64,000 bases of DNA from Rhodobacteraceae bacterium HIMB11 (GCA_000472185.1 AVDB01000002.1:345740-409739); one strand, 5' to 3'. Shown: positions 52,729-62,826, counted from the stretch's first letter. Translations and numbers: made by a program. The notes: generated by a model from the sequence alone, not told the origin.

Positions 52729-53067
52729 ATGACATACATCGTCAACGAAAATTGCATCGCATGTAAATACACCGACTGCGTCGAGGTATGCCCCGTCGAT
52801 TGTTTCTATGAGGGGGAAAATATGTTGGTGATCCATCCCGACGAATGCATCGACTGCGGCGTATGTGAACCTGAATGTCCCGCTGACGCAATTCGTCCAG
52901 ACACCGAGCCAGACACAGAAAAATGGGTCGAATTCAACCGCAAATATGCGGAACAATGGCCCGTGATCATTACCAAAAAAGACCCGCTGCCCGAAGCAGA
53001 TGAGCGCGATGGCGAAGAGGGCAAGCTTGAGAAATATTTCTCAGAAACACCTGGTGAGGGCGGATAA
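52729..53067 (+). CDS. fdxA: 7Fe ferredoxin
   Basis: A 112-residue seven-iron ferredoxin. Cysteines 9, 17 and 50 fit the 3Fe-4S cluster, and 21, 40, 43, 46 the 4Fe-4S cluster ([30 protein letters not shown]). Electron carrier. Next to carD, an order common in Rhodobacteraceae. Confidence 0.95.
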   Translation: MTYIVNENCIACKYTDCVEVCPVDCFYEGENMLVIHPDECIDCGVCEPECPADAIRPDTEPDTEKWVEFNRKYAEQWPVIITKKDPLPEADERDGEEGKLEKYFSETPGEGG

Positions 53068-53075
53068 AACTGCGG

Positions 53076-53106
53076 TGATTCCCGCAAGGGTGGGAATCAG
53101 TGAATT
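53076..53106 (+). terminator. terminator after fdxA
   Basis: Perfect stem tgattccc / gggaatca, then gtgaattttta. Confidence 0.75.
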
Positions 53107-53190
53107 TTTATGGTATGCTTTCCAGCATATGAAGAACCTTCTCGACATGGGTACAGTGCGCTGGACTGTATCTAACTAAAATCAGCACAT

Positions 53191-53230
53191 ACCTAGTTTG
53201 GGCATCCCTTGGGATGTGCCTAGGTTTTTT
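53191..53230 (+). terminator. strong terminator-like hairpin upstream of carD
   Basis: Long stem (acctag...catccc / gggatgtgcctaggt, with a small bulge), TT loop, then six T (53225-53230). It comes 37 nt before the carD start and well after the fdxA terminator. It therefore ends a transcript beginning in 53107-53190 (small RNA) or acts as an attenuator of carD. Confidence 0.75.
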
Positions 53231-53266
53231 GTCGTCTGAACATCAGATGCAAAAGGGGATAATTGA

Positions 53267-53776
53267 ATGACTAAAAGCAAGAAATCTGAATTTCGTCCTA
53301 ACGAATATGTGGTCTATCCAGCCCACGGCGTTGGACAAATTGTATCCATCGAAGAGCAAGAGATTGCAGGTATTTCGATGGAGTTGTTTGTGATTTCTTT
53401 TGAAAAAGACAAAATGACTTTGCGTGTCCCAACAGCGAAGGCAACCGAAATCGGTATGCGCGCCCTCAGCTCGCCAGATGTCATTGATCAGGCCATGAAA
53501 ACCCTTAAGGGCAAGGCCAAGGTGAAACGTGCGATGTGGTCACGCCGCGCGCAAGAGTATGAACAAAAAATCAACTCTGGTGATTTGATCGCAATTGCAG
53601 AAGTTGTGCGTGACTTGCACCGCAACGACACAGATCGCGAGCAAAGCTATTCAGAGCGTCAGTTGTATGAAGCCGCACTAGAGCGTTTGACACGCGAAGT
53701 GGCCGCCGTTGCAGATGGGGATGAAAGCGCCGCGGCCAAGCGTGTGGATGAGGTATTGGTATCCCGCGCCGCCTAA
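53267..53776 (+). CDS. carD: CarD-family RNA polymerase-binding regulator
   Basis: A 169-residue protein: an N-terminal RNA-polymerase-interacting domain (EYVVYPAHGVGQIVSIEEQE) and a C-terminal helical DNA-binding part (WSRRAQEYEQKINSGDL). CarD stabilises open promoter complexes, especially at rRNA promoters. Followed by a terminator. Confidence 0.95.
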   Translation: MTKSKKSEFRPNEYVVYPAHGVGQIVSIEEQEIAGISMELFVISFEKDKMTLRVPTAKATEIGMRALSSPDVIDQAMKTLKGKAKVKRAMWSRRAQEYEQKINSGDLIAIAEVVRDLHRNDTDREQSYSERQLYEAALERLTREVAAVADGDESAAAKRVDEVLVSRAA

Positions 53777-53797
53777 GTCGGGTTAGATAGTTTCAGG

Positions 53798-53823
53798 AAA
53801 ACCCGCGGCAACGTGGGTTTTTT
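53798..53823 (+). terminator. terminator after carD
   Basis: aacccgc / gtgggtt stem with one G-T pair and six T following; overlaps the end of the convergent cobS gene. Confidence 0.75.
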
Positions 53824-54604
53824 ATGCCAAAAATTGAAGGGTAGCCAGCAATGTGAAGGTTTCGCCCAACATCTGTGTTGCCCCGAGTGTATCGCCCGTA
53901 TGTCCCCCGATTTTCCATCTGGCAAGGGCGGTCGCGGCAACGGCGATCCCCGCGGCGCAGCCAATCACCCATGCGCCCGAAATGCCCATCATGACCAAGG
54001 CAATAACCCCCGCCAGCACCAATGCGCCATAGGCGGCGTTTTGATCCGACATGGCCGTTTGATGGGACAGGCCCGACCCCCGTGCATTGGGAATGCGCGC
54101 CATAATCAGGGGGAGGGGCGCACGCGATAATACTGCCGCCGAGATCAGGGCAATGAACGCGATTTCCGCCTGCATCAGTGCGGCGACGATCTGCCATTGC
54201 AGGCCAATAATTAGGATCAATGCAATAACGCCATAGGCGCCTATATGACTGTCCTTCATAATCTCTAGGCGGCGCTCAATCGTCCATCCGCCCCAAAACC
54301 CATCCGCGCAGTCGGCCAATCCATCCGCATGCATGGCCCCCGTGATGATCAGCGATGTCATCACAACACAGCCTGCGCTGATGTTTGGCCCGAACCCCAA
54401 AATCAGGCACAAGATGCCAATTAGGGCACTGGCGGTTCCAACAACAACGCCAACCAAGGGAAAGGCCCAACCCGCCGCGCCGCGATGGTCATAGGCACGT
54501 TTGTTCAGTTGAACGGGCAGGCGGGTCAGCAGACTGATGCAAATAAAAATATCGCGAATGATTGGGGAATGAATGAACGCGTGCATGTCGTCTTTGGTCT
54601 CCAT
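53822..54604 (-). CDS. cobS: adenosylcobinamide-GDP ribazoletransferase
   Basis: Joins ribazole to adenosylcobinamide-GDP in the last steps of vitamin B12 synthesis, in the inner membrane. Around 260 residues with several membrane helices and the HADGLADCADGFWGG signature. Start uncertain (54604 or 54586). Divergent from cobT, its natural pathway partner. Confidence 0.93.
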   Translation of the reverse strand: METKDDMHAFIHSPIIRDIFICISLLTRLPVQLNKRAYDHRGAAGWAFPLVGVVVGTASALIGILCLILGFGPNISAGCVVMTSLIITGAMHADGLADCADGFWGGWTIERRLEIMKDSHIGAYGVIALILIIGLQWQIVAALMQAEIAFIALISAAVLSRAPLPLIMARIPNARGSGLSHQTAMSDQNAAYGALVLAGVIALVMMGISGAWVIGCAAGIAVAATALARWKIGGHTGDTLGATQMLGETFTLLATLQFLA

Positions 54605-54678
54605 CCTGTCAGTTTGGGACTTGAGCTTTCGGCGGACACGGGCAATAAGCCACCACCATCTAATCAAAGGGCCCCCAA

Positions 54679-55689
54679 ATGAACTGTTTTTCTTCGCTCG
54701 CCGAGTTTGTAAACCTAGTTAAAGAACTGCCTGCGGCGGATCAAGAGGCGGCATTTGCTGCGGCTGATCGAAATGCACAGCTAACAAAACCTGCGGGATC
54801 TTTGGGCAAGCTTGAGGATATCGCTTTGTGGTATGCGGCATGGCGCGGAAATGCACGGCCCACAATCGAAGCGCCCCAAGTTGTGATCTTTGCAGGCAAT
54901 CACGGTGTTTGTGCACAAGGTGTGTCCGCCTTTCCATCCGAAGTGACGCAACAGATGGTCTATAATTTTCAGGCAGGTGGCGCCGCGATTAACCAATTGT
55001 CAAAATGCTTTGGCGCGAAATTGGATGTGATTGCATTGGATTTGGATACCCCAACTGCGGATTTCACAGCGGGTCCCGCGATGAGCGAGGCGGAGTTGAT
55101 TGCCGCCCTACAAACAGGTTGGGACGCGGTTGATGAAAATGCCGATATTTTGATCACGGGCGAAATGGGCATCGGCAATACGACCGCAGCCGCGGCAATT
55201 GCAGCAGCCCTGTTTGGTGGATCCGCTGACGATTGGGTTGGACGCGGCACAGGCGTTGATGATGAGGGACTGGCGCGCAAGGCAGATGCCGTAACACGCG
55301 GACTGGCTGCGAATCCAGATGCAACATCGGGGATCGAGGCATTGCGCTGTTTGGGGGGACGTGAATTGGCCGCCATGGCAGGCGCTGTGGTACGTGCGCG
55401 TACGTTAAACATTCCTGTGATTATGGACGGATTCATCTGTACGGCTGCTTGTGCGACATTGCATGCTATGGACCCTGCGGCATTGGATCACGTGATTGCG
55501 GGTCACGCAAGCGCAGAACAAGCGCATCAGCGCATGTTGGGCCATTTGAATAAGGACGCCATCATTCAAATGAATATGCGCCTTGGCGAAGGGTCAGGTG
55601 CCGCCACGGCGCTGGGTATTGTAAAGGCTGCTGTGGCCTGCCACTCGGGTATGGCCACTTTTGCAGAGGCAGGTGTTGCAGAGGGTTAA
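54679..55689 (+). CDS. cobT: nicotinate-nucleotide-dimethylbenzimidazole phosphoribosyltransferase
   Basis: Makes alpha-ribazole phosphate for the lower ligand of B12. A 336-residue protein with [40 protein letters not shown] and the catalytic-Glu RLGEGSGA. Its stop lies in a 20-bp palindrome shared with the convergent Kef fragment. Confidence 0.95.
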   Translation: MNCFSSLAEFVNLVKELPAADQEAAFAAADRNAQLTKPAGSLGKLEDIALWYAAWRGNARPTIEAPQVVIFAGNHGVCAQGVSAFPSEVTQQMVYNFQAGGAAINQLSKCFGAKLDVIALDLDTPTADFTAGPAMSEAELIAALQTGWDAVDENADILITGEMGIGNTTAAAAIAAALFGGSADDWVGRGTGVDDEGLARKADAVTRGLAANPDATSGIEALRCLGGRELAAMAGAVVRARTLNIPVIMDGFICTAACATLHAMDPAALDHVIAGHASAEQAHQRMLGHLNKDAIIQMNMRLGEGSGAATALGIVKAAVACHSGMATFAEAGVAEG

Positions 55690-55697
55690 CCCTCTGC
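55678..55697. terminator. perfect 20-bp palindrome at convergent stops
   Basis: gcagagggttaaccctctgc is fully self-complementary and contains both stop codons (cobT on plus, Kef fragment on minus). Could form a cruciform or a transcript hairpin, but lacks a loop and T tract. Confidence 0.4.
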
Positions 55698-56189
55698 TTC
55701 CTTATCTTCTGCGGCACCTTCGTCATCCAAGGCTTCGCCCGTACGGGTGCTGAGCATAGTTGACTCGAGTTCTTGCTCCAATTCTTTTGCACGCGCGACG
55801 TAGGCCTCATTTTCATAGACGGGTTTATCTGGATCCCACAACGGTGCCAGCTGGCGCATCGCATGTCGATCATGTTTGTAGAATGCTTTTTCAGCTTCAT
55901 GCGCTTCGTATTCGCTCAGTCCTACGTTTTCCAAAACATAGCGTCCCGCACGAAGTGAGCTGTCAAACATTTCCCGCACAATATCGTTGGCGCCTGCACG
56001 GAACAGTCGATACACGTGCACACGATCATGTGCGCGTGCCACGATATGAAGATCGGGACGTTCGCTGCGCGCATAATGAATCAATCGCTCTGCTGCCTCT
56101 TTGTCATCGATGGCCACGACCAAAACGCTTGCTTCGTGTAGTCCTGCGGCATGTAGGATTTCGGGACGTGTGGGATCTCTGAAAAATCC
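55686..56189 (-). pseudogene. Kef-type K+/H+ antiporter, C-terminal fragment
   Basis: About 165 codons survive of a protein normally near 600 residues. It starts inside the TrkA-N/RCK domain (FFRDPTRPE, SVLVVAIDD, VARAHDRVHVYRLFRAGAND) and runs to an acidic C-terminus. The transmembrane part is missing: upstream the sequence switches to an hppD fragment on the opposite strand near 56186. Confidence 0.75.
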
Positions 56190-56704
56190 GTTTCTTTGAC
56201 ATCGAAGGGAAATATACGGGCCTGTTCAGTCGCGCGCTGACCTCACCCTGTGGGCGCATTCGCATTCCCATTAATGAGGACCGTGGCGAGAAGGGGCAAA
56301 TTGTGTCCTACCTGAAAAAGTATAAAGGCGAGGGGATCCAACACATCGCAGTCGGGAGCGAAGACATCTACACAGCTGTTGATCAGATTGCACAAAACGG
56401 TGTGATGTTCATGCCGGGACCGCCACAGTCCTATTATGACCTAAGCCATGAGCGTGTTTCAGGCCACCAAGAGCCGCTGGATCATATGCAAAAACACGGC
56501 ATTTTGATTGATGGCGAAGGGGTTGTTGACGGGGGCGAGACAAAAATCCTGCTTCAGATTTTTTCCAAAACCGTGATTGGCCCGATCTTTTTCGAATTTA
56601 TTCAGCGCATAGGGGATGATGGATTTGGAGAAGGCAATTTCAAAGCCTTGTTTGAATCGATTGAGCGCGAACAAATTGAAAACGGCGAAATCGCTGCGGA
56701 ATAA
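56183..56704 (+). pseudogene. hppD: 4-hydroxyphenylpyruvate dioxygenase, C-terminal fragment
   Basis: Homology begins at codons IRFFDIEGK and runs to the natural end, about 173 of some 360 residues. It retains two of the three iron ligands (His in GIQHIAVGS, Glu in FFEFIQRIG), while the first His lay in the lost half. No start codon or promoter precedes it; an in-frame TGA at 56180-56182 closes the frame. Back-to-back junction with the Kef fragment. Confidence 0.85.
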
Positions 56705-56707
56705 TCC

Positions 56708-58768
56708 CTAGCCTTTGGGGATTTCCAAAACCACGTTGCGCCCACCTTTGACATAGCGCAACTCACTATCGCTGATGGCGGCCACGCGTCCGCCATCAAG
56801 GCGATCACCGACCTCAACCATAACGCGCCGCCCTGTGGTCATGCGCACCAATGCGCGGCGGTTGGAACCGCTGCCGTAAATTCCGATCACGTTGATTTTG
56901 CGCAGGTTTATGGCGTCTTTCAGGGTGGCTTCTGCGGCGACAAAACTTGATGAGTTTTGGCGTGTCACCGTTTCATCCGATGGACGGTTGCGCGTTACGG
57001 GTGTTAACGCGGTCTGAACAGGAATTTTCAAATCTTTGGGACGCAAACGCGGCATCACAGATGACGTGCGTGCGCTGGCCTGTGCGCTTGCAATGGCCTC
57101 TGCGATTGCCGCAGGTGTGGCCAGATCATCAGGACGCAGGCGCGGGCGAATACCCGCCGCGGCCGAGATTATGACAGGTTCTTCCTCTGCCGTCGGGGGC
57201 AGACGGGGTTTTAATTCATTGATGGGCAACCCTGTATTCGTCAAACGGATCGCAACGGGTGCGGGTTCCTCGATCAGATTTGGCCGCTCTGGCGGGCGGA
57301 AATCTGGCAGGCCTGCAAAGACGCGATGCCCGTCAGGGGACAAGGTGCCCTCTGATGACGGGCTCACCAATCCACGGTCATCTAGGACGAACACGGTCCC
57401 TTCTGGCGCGGGCGAGGGCGGTGAAAGAAAGATTTGATCTGCAAAAGGATTTTGAATGGAGCCTAGGGCAATCGCATCCTGTTGTTCAAAGCTTGGATCA
57501 ATCGAGGCGACATAAAGATTGCCCAGCATCACTTGATTTGGCACCGTTGGGGCGGTCGGTTCCAATGCCCAAACGCCCGATGCAATGTAAATGCGTTCAA
57601 GCGCATCCTTTGGGATCACCTCGGGGTCGGTTAAGAAAGGCAGCACCAAATCAGCGTAGTTTGATGAGGCCGCTGGACCTTGGTCTGCAAATTCCAGTTC
57701 TGCTTCACCTTCGGGGTCCAAAACGGCGCTTTCCGTTTCGACGGGGGAAATGACATCGGGACTGGGCGGTGCCATGGCAGTTATAGGCGCGCGCGGCACA
57801 TCTTCAGTCTCGGGTGTTGGTGAGGGTGCCGCAGGCGTCGGATCAGATGTTCCTGCAGTTTGTTGAACCTCTGGCGCCAACAGCTCAATCTCGGGTTGGG
57901 CGATGTTGGGCTCTTGACGAAGATAGGCCCAAGTGGCCCCTCCAATCAGCGCGATCAACAACGGCAAAAGCGCAGGTGCGCGCCAGGATTGCCCCGCATT
58001 GTTTTCGGCAATCCGCGCCGCAATTTTTGCGCCCAGCTCGCTTTGTTTTGCGATGATCGCGTCATTGGTTGCAGCAATGGGTTTTGCCATTGGCAAGACA
58101 GGTTCGGGCGTAAGGCTGAGACGCGCCTCAACTGGAAGGGGCGCGGTTGAGGCGATGATTGTTGTATCCTCTGGTGTGTCACGTCGCGCAAATGCGATGA
58201 CAGGCGGTGCGCTTTCCTCAATTTCTTCTTCTGGCTCTTCTGTGGACAGGCGCGGCATCAATCCCAATGGCGCATCGCTTAATCCAAAAAACACTTCGGT
58301 TGGAAAGGTATCTGCATCCGTGCGCGCAATGCAGGCCAGCGGTGAAAATCCATAATTCTTGGCGAATTCTTCGGCCTCGTTCAGGGTTTCCAATGCGACC
58401 GCGGCCACGTACAACGTTCCATCCGCCAAGTGGTGATCAAATCGTAATTCATCCATGGAATAGGGGGTCGTCCCATCCATCGTGCGCAGGATATGTTCAT
58501 TGATCGTGATCGGATCGGCGTCATCGGGACAGGCAACCGAAACAAACTTGATCTGTTCATTGGGGAGGATCAGGGCAGCGCGCAGACCATCGCCTGACAT
58601 GGCCTCTGCCTTGCGCGAGAGTTCAGACATGCGTTGATCGAAATCATCCTTGTCCAATATCGCTTCGGCAATTTTTGAAGATACGCCTTTGGCATATTCT
58701 TCTAGGCCGATGCCCTCAAAGGACAGCGACAAAGCAAATCTTGGGCTTTGTGCATTTGATGTAGGCAT
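56708..58768 (-). CDS. large uncharacterised membrane-anchored protein with PilP/GspC-like C-terminus
   Basis: A 686-residue protein. An N-terminal domain (to about 170) is followed by a variable acidic region, one predicted transmembrane helix near 265-285 (LPLLIALIGGATWAYL), a long Pro-rich linker, and a C-terminal 70-residue domain (INVIGIYGSGSNRRALVRM, VGDRLDGGRVAAI) resembling the PilP/GspC beta domain. Annotated in relatives as pilus assembly protein or by mistake as IF-2. Probably a cell-envelope scaffold. Start at 58768 (MPTSNA) or 58780. Confidence 0.65.
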   Translation of the reverse strand: MPTSNAQSPRFALSLSFEGIGLEEYAKGVSSKIAEAILDKDDFDQRMSELSRKAEAMSGDGLRAALILPNEQIKFVSVACPDDADPITINEHILRTMDGTTPYSMDELRFDHHLADGTLYVAAVALETLNEAEEFAKNYGFSPLACIARTDADTFPTEVFFGLSDAPLGLMPRLSTEEPEEEIEESAPPVIAFARRDTPEDTTIIASTAPLPVEARLSLTPEPVLPMAKPIAATNDAIIAKQSELGAKIAARIAENNAGQSWRAPALLPLLIALIGGATWAYLRQEPNIAQPEIELLAPEVQQTAGTSDPTPAAPSPTPETEDVPRAPITAMAPPSPDVISPVETESAVLDPEGEAELEFADQGPAASSNYADLVLPFLTDPEVIPKDALERIYIASGVWALEPTAPTVPNQVMLGNLYVASIDPSFEQQDAIALGSIQNPFADQIFLSPPSPAPEGTVFVLDDRGLVSPSSEGTLSPDGHRVFAGLPDFRPPERPNLIEEPAPVAIRLTNTGLPINELKPRLPPTAEEEPVIISAAAGIRPRLRPDDLATPAAIAEAIASAQASARTSSVMPRLRPKDLKIPVQTALTPVTRNRPSDETVTRQNSSSFVAAEATLKDAINLRKINVIGIYGSGSNRRALVRMTTGRRVMVEVGDRLDGGRVAAISDSELRYVKGGRNVVLEIPKG

Positions 58769-58911
58769 TGACCAGAACATCCCGTTTCCCGCCCCACTCT
58801 ACCTCAGGTTTTCAAAGAGGGGAAGCAAAACCCCGCCTATGGCAAAAATCCGCCCTGTTTTCAAAGACTAACTGCACATAGTTTACGTCTTGTTTGTTGG
58901 AGGTTTTAAAA

Positions 58912-59595
58912 ATGCGTCTATTTTTTGCGATTTTGTTCTGTGTATTATCCGCGCCTGCACTTGTTGCAGGAACCCTAATTGTGGACGGGGAAGGTCAGGT
59001 CAGCCGGGCTCCAGATCATGCGGTGATTGAACTATCTTTGCGTGAACAGGGGCGTGATGCGGGTGCAATCCTATTGAATTTGCGTACACGCCTGGACAGC
59101 GTGATCAATGCGTTAAAGCAAAACGGAATTGATGAAAAACACATCGCGACCCAGCGGTTAGAGGTGCGTTTGGATTACGATTATGATCAGAAACAGCGCG
59201 CGTCGCGTGACTATATCGCCAGCACGTCGTTGCGTATTCGTCAGGATGAGCTAAGCAAACTTGCAACGGTGTTGGACGTGGCATCCGCGCTGGATGTCGA
59301 CGGCCTATCAGATCTTCGGTTCCGCTATGATCCGACCCAGGCGGATTATGATTTGGCACTCACCCGCGCGGTGAAGGCGGCCCTGCACAAGGCAGAATTG
59401 ATTGCCACGGCCTCGGGGCAAAGTCTTGGTTCCATTCAGGAAATTCGCGAAAATGGATCGGGTGGGGATGTTGTGATGGCGCGCATGGAAATGTCGGCCG
59501 CACCACAGGTAAAGGGATATATCGCACCCGAAAACGTAACGATTTCAAAAACCATTACGATGGAAATTGAATTGGTGGATGGCGCGGCCCAGTGA
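58912..59595 (+). CDS. exported SIMPL/DUF541 domain protein
   Basis: A 227-residue protein with a signal peptide (MRLFFAILFCVLSAPALVAG) followed by the DUF541 domain: VDGEGQVSRAPDHAVIEL, TQRLEVRLDYDYDQ, and a late KTITMEIEL strand. Function is unknown; relatives affect oxidative stress resistance. TTGGAGG upstream supports the start at 58912. Confidence 0.9.
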   Translation: MRLFFAILFCVLSAPALVAGTLIVDGEGQVSRAPDHAVIELSLREQGRDAGAILLNLRTRLDSVINALKQNGIDEKHIATQRLEVRLDYDYDQKQRASRDYIASTSLRIRQDELSKLATVLDVASALDVDGLSDLRFRYDPTQADYDLALTRAVKAALHKAELIATASGQSLGSIQEIRENGSGGDVVMARMEMSAAPQVKGYIAPENVTISKTITMEIELVDGAAQ

Positions 59596-59609
59596 CCGCG
59601 CCAATCCCA

Positions 59610-60905
59610 TTATTTTGACGATGCCGCGGCCAAGGCGCGATCAAGATCCGCGATCAAATCATCGGCATCCTCAATCCCGATTGAAATGCGCACGACATTC
59701 GGGCTGGCGCCTGCGGCCTCTTGTTGTTCTTTGGTCAACTGACGATGGGTTGTGGACGCCGAATGGATTACCAATGAACGCGCATCGCCCAAGTTTGCCA
59801 CATGGCTAAAGATTTCAAGGTTATCCACGAATTTGATACACGCGTCATACCCACCCTTTAGCGCAACAGTGAACAGGCCACCTGCGCCCTTTGGGCAGAT
59901 GCGTTCAACGCGATCGTTATAGGGCGATGATTTCAGGCCAGCATAGGTGACGTAGTCAACTGCTTCATGTCCCTCAAGCCATGTTGCGATGCGCATTGCG
60001 TTTTGAACATGGCGTTCCATCCGCAACGATAGCGTTTCCAAACCCATCAATGTGTAATGCGCCCCTTGTGGGTTCATCGTCATGCCCAAATCTCGCAGAC
60101 CAATCGCAATGGAATGGAAGGTAAAGGCCAATGGGCCAAATGTTTCATGGAAACGCAGCCCGTGATAAGCGGGCTCTGGATCAGCCAAGGATGGATAACG
60201 GCCTGACGCGCTCCAATCAAATTTACCGCTGTCCACAACACAGCCGCCTGTGACTGTGCCATTACCTGTCATGTATTTTGTTGTGGAATGCACAACCAAT
60301 GTCGCACCGTGCTCGATCGGGCGACATAGGTATGGGGTGGCAGTAGTGTTATCCACGATCAATGGCAAACCGGCATCATCCGCAACGGCAGCAACAGCGT
60401 CCAAATCGGTGATGTAACCGCCCGGGTTTGCGATGGCCTCACAGAAAATCGCCTGTGTATCGTCGTTGATCGCGGCCTTGACCGCATCCAGATCATCAAA
60501 ATCCACAAATGTCGCGGACCAACCAAAGCGTTTGATTGTTTGGCTAAACTGCGTGACGGTGCCGCCATATAGACGGGTTGAGGCCACGATGTTTTTGCCA
60601 GGAGCCATGATTGGGAATAGGGCCATCAATTGTGCCGCGTGACCTGATGAACAACATACTGCGCCAACACCACCTTCTAATGTTGCGATGCGTTCCTGCA
60701 AAACAGCAACCGTTGGGTTTGTCAGGCGGGAATAGATGAACCCAACCTCTTGTAGGTTGAAAAGGGCGGCGGCGTGATCTGCATCGCGGAACACATAGGC
60801 CGTTGATTGATAAATCGGTGTTTGGCGTGCCCCTGTTGCGGGATCAGGGCGCGCGCCTGCGTGAATTTGTAATGTATCAAAACCGTATGTTGGTCCGTTG
60901 CTCAT
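59610..60905 (-). CDS. metY: O-acetylhomoserine sulfhydrylase
   Basis: Converts O-acetylhomoserine and sulfide to homocysteine. The 431-residue PLP enzyme shows DTLQIHAGARPDPATGA, YSRLTNPT, CSSGHAAQ, and the PLP lysine in HSTTKYMTGNG. AGGAG 7 nt before the ATG sets the start. The 73-nt upstream gap shows no SAM-II riboswitch core. Confidence 0.95.
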   Translation of the reverse strand: MSNGPTYGFDTLQIHAGARPDPATGARQTPIYQSTAYVFRDADHAAALFNLQEVGFIYSRLTNPTVAVLQERIATLEGGVGAVCCSSGHAAQLMALFPIMAPGKNIVASTRLYGGTVTQFSQTIKRFGWSATFVDFDDLDAVKAAINDDTQAIFCEAIANPGGYITDLDAVAAVADDAGLPLIVDNTTATPYLCRPIEHGATLVVHSTTKYMTGNGTVTGGCVVDSGKFDWSASGRYPSLADPEPAYHGLRFHETFGPLAFTFHSIAIGLRDLGMTMNPQGAHYTLMGLETLSLRMERHVQNAMRIATWLEGHEAVDYVTYAGLKSSPYNDRVERICPKGAGGLFTVALKGGYDACIKFVDNLEIFSHVANLGDARSLVIHSASTTHRQLTKEQQEAAGASPNVVRISIGIEDADDLIADLDRALAAASSK

Positions 60906-60978
60906 AAGGAAGCTCCTGTGGAAAAAATTTAACCAAGAAACTACGCAGAGACGAAACAAGGCACAATAGGCAAAAAGC

Positions 60979-61965
60979 CTATCTTTCCCACAAACCTGCG
61001 GATTTGATGCGATTGCGGATTTGGCGTTCTTTGCGCGGTAGGTTATCACGACCAAACATATCGCGCACCTTTTGCCCGCGTTTTTGGTAAATCATCCGTT
61101 TGAATGGCGTGTACTCTTTCAGCACCTTTTTGATTTTGTTTGGCGCTGCAACCTCGCGCAGGGTGTCAACCACATGGTCGCTTTCACGCGCGAACAACAG
61201 GGGCATCAGGCGATAATGACATGTGTGTGTGCCATCCAGAAAACCGCTGTGCAATGCATCGCGCCCACCGCCAAGCCCGTGGATCACAAGGGGCAATGCA
61301 ACCTGATCCAACCATAGATTTAATTCCTGACACTCTGTCTTGGGGCTGGGATTGTCGCGAATGTCACAGGCGTAGTTTAAAAACCGTTTGCCAAATTCAT
61401 GCGCGTCGCGGTGATAGAAAAAGCCTGCGTTGAAATACAGGTACCGACGCCAGTATTCATCAGGCTGTGACAGATCCATCGAGCTGTCGAAATCAAGCCC
61501 AAAGCGATCGTAAAGCGATTTCCAAATTTGGGTGTACCCCGGGCCATAAAGTTCAATTTCAGGCCAGGTGCCTTCCACCTTTTTTGAGGCGCTGGGGCGG
61601 TCAAAATCAAAGGGGACATCCATCAATTCATCAAGGATCAATGTATCCGTGTCAAAAAACACGAAGGGTGCATCGTTTGGGATATGCGCCAAACATTCGA
61701 TTTTGTGGCTATAGGGGTAATATGCGCCGAATGACTTGTTTTCAAAGGGTATTATTTCGGCGTCTAAGGTGTTTAGTAAATCCCGACAGGCGGGGTTTTG
61801 GATGCGTGGATCATCGGGCCAGCGTCCGCTTGGCTGGGGTTCCGCGATGAACAGCTTGCCCTTGAACTTGGGGCTTTTCGCCCTGAGTGAGGCCGCAAAT
61901 AAACAGGCCTCATATTCAAGCCTGCCGGCCTGCGCTACCACAACAATATTGAACGTTTCTGCCAC
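60979..61965 (-). CDS. glycosyltransferase-like protein
   Basis: A 328-residue protein with an N-terminal NIVVVAQAGRLEYEA strand and a DxD motif in FVFFDTDTLIL, as in nucleotide-sugar transferases. The C-terminus is basic (KRGQKVRD, RKERQIRNRIK). The GTG at 61965 with AAGGGGA upstream is preferred over the open frame to 62013. Specific activity unknown. Confidence 0.65.
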   Translation of the reverse strand: MAETFNIVVVAQAGRLEYEACLFAASLRAKSPKFKGKLFIAEPQPSGRWPDDPRIQNPACRDLLNTLDAEIIPFENKSFGAYYPYSHKIECLAHIPNDAPFVFFDTDTLILDELMDVPFDFDRPSASKKVEGTWPEIELYGPGYTQIWKSLYDRFGLDFDSSMDLSQPDEYWRRYLYFNAGFFYHRDAHEFGKRFLNYACDIRDNPSPKTECQELNLWLDQVALPLVIHGLGGGRDALHSGFLDGTHTCHYRLMPLLFARESDHVVDTLREVAAPNKIKKVLKEYTPFKRMIYQKRGQKVRDMFGRDNLPRKERQIRNRIKSAGLWER

Positions 61966-62058
61966 TCTTCGATCCCCTTTGACCCCTATCTTCCCGAGGT
62001 TTCGTGTGATCAAAAGTCAGAAACGGCGCAATTGCGAAATCTGATACAGGGCGTTGCC

Positions 62059-62826
62059 TTATAGCTTCGAAATTGTGGCGGCTGTTGCATTGGCAACGCT
62101 GCGCATCCAGTTGTGTTCCGAGGCCACAAAAAAGATGTGAACGCCGAATTTTTCGTGCCACGCGGCGGCGGCTTCGGCCGTGCCGATATAGCTGGCATAG
62201 CCTTTTCCATGTGCCTTAGTGGCCTTGCCGATTGTTGTCATCGCATCGCCAATCAGATCATCCGACACTGCCGTATGGCCCATGCTGACCGTAAGATCAG
62301 AGGGCCCCGCGAATAGCGCATCAATGCCGTCAATTGCGGCAATCTGATCCGATAGGGGCACGGCATAGTCTTCTTCGATTTGGGCGAACACAACGGTTTC
62401 CTGCTGCGACCGTTCCAATAGGTCGGCCATTTTTTCGGTGCCAAATCCACCCCAACGCGGGGTGCCCGCAAATCCACGGCCGCCTTTGCCAAACCGAGCT
62501 GTGCGTGCAATTTCCTCGGCTCGTTCAACAGAATCGACATGGGGCACCACGATGCCAGCGGCACCGCAATCCAAGGCCCACAAAATTTCGCGCGGGCTTG
62601 AATCCCCAACGCGGACCAAAACGGGGTAATCAAGCGCGCGTGATACGGCCATGCAGGCATCAATCGCCGCACGATCAAAAGGAGCATGTTCCGCATCAAG
62701 GCACACAAAATCCAACCCGCTTTGCGCCATCACCTCGATCATATTGTGGTGAGGGGTTTTCAAAAATGTGCCGCTAAGTGGTTTTCCAGATTTTACAAGT
62801 GCTTTGAAATCGGCAATGCGTCCCAT
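62059..62826 (-). CDS. HpcH/HpaI-type aldolase
   Basis: A 255-residue TIM-barrel class II pyruvate aldolase: FVCLDAEHAPFDR, LVRVGDSSPREI, GIVVPHVDS, FAQIEE metal-binding Glu, and GPSDLTVSMG metal-binding Asp. Cleaves 4-hydroxy-2-oxo acids. AAAGGA upstream fixes the start at 62826. Confidence 0.9.
   Translation of the reverse strand: MGRIADFKALVKSGKPLSGTFLKTPHHNMIEVMAQSGLDFVCLDAEHAPFDRAAIDACMAVSRALDYPVLVRVGDSSPREILWALDCGAAGIVVPHVDSVERAEEIARTARFGKGGRGFAGTPRWGGFGTEKMADLLERSQQETVVFAQIEEDYAVPLSDQIAAIDGIDALFAGPSDLTVSMGHTAVSDDLIGDAMTTIGKATKAHGKGYASYIGTAEAAAAWHEKFGVHIFFVASEHNWMRSVANATAATISKL

Noticed and set aside
55678..55697. Phage att or recombination site at the 20-bp palindrome
   Set aside because: Explained by two convergent genes ending in the same codons; no element boundary here.
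60906..60978. SAM-II or SAM/SAH riboswitch upstream of metY
   Set aside because: I looked for the conserved pseudoknot cores in the short upstream gap and did not see them; only a simple hairpin at the end of the upstream gene.
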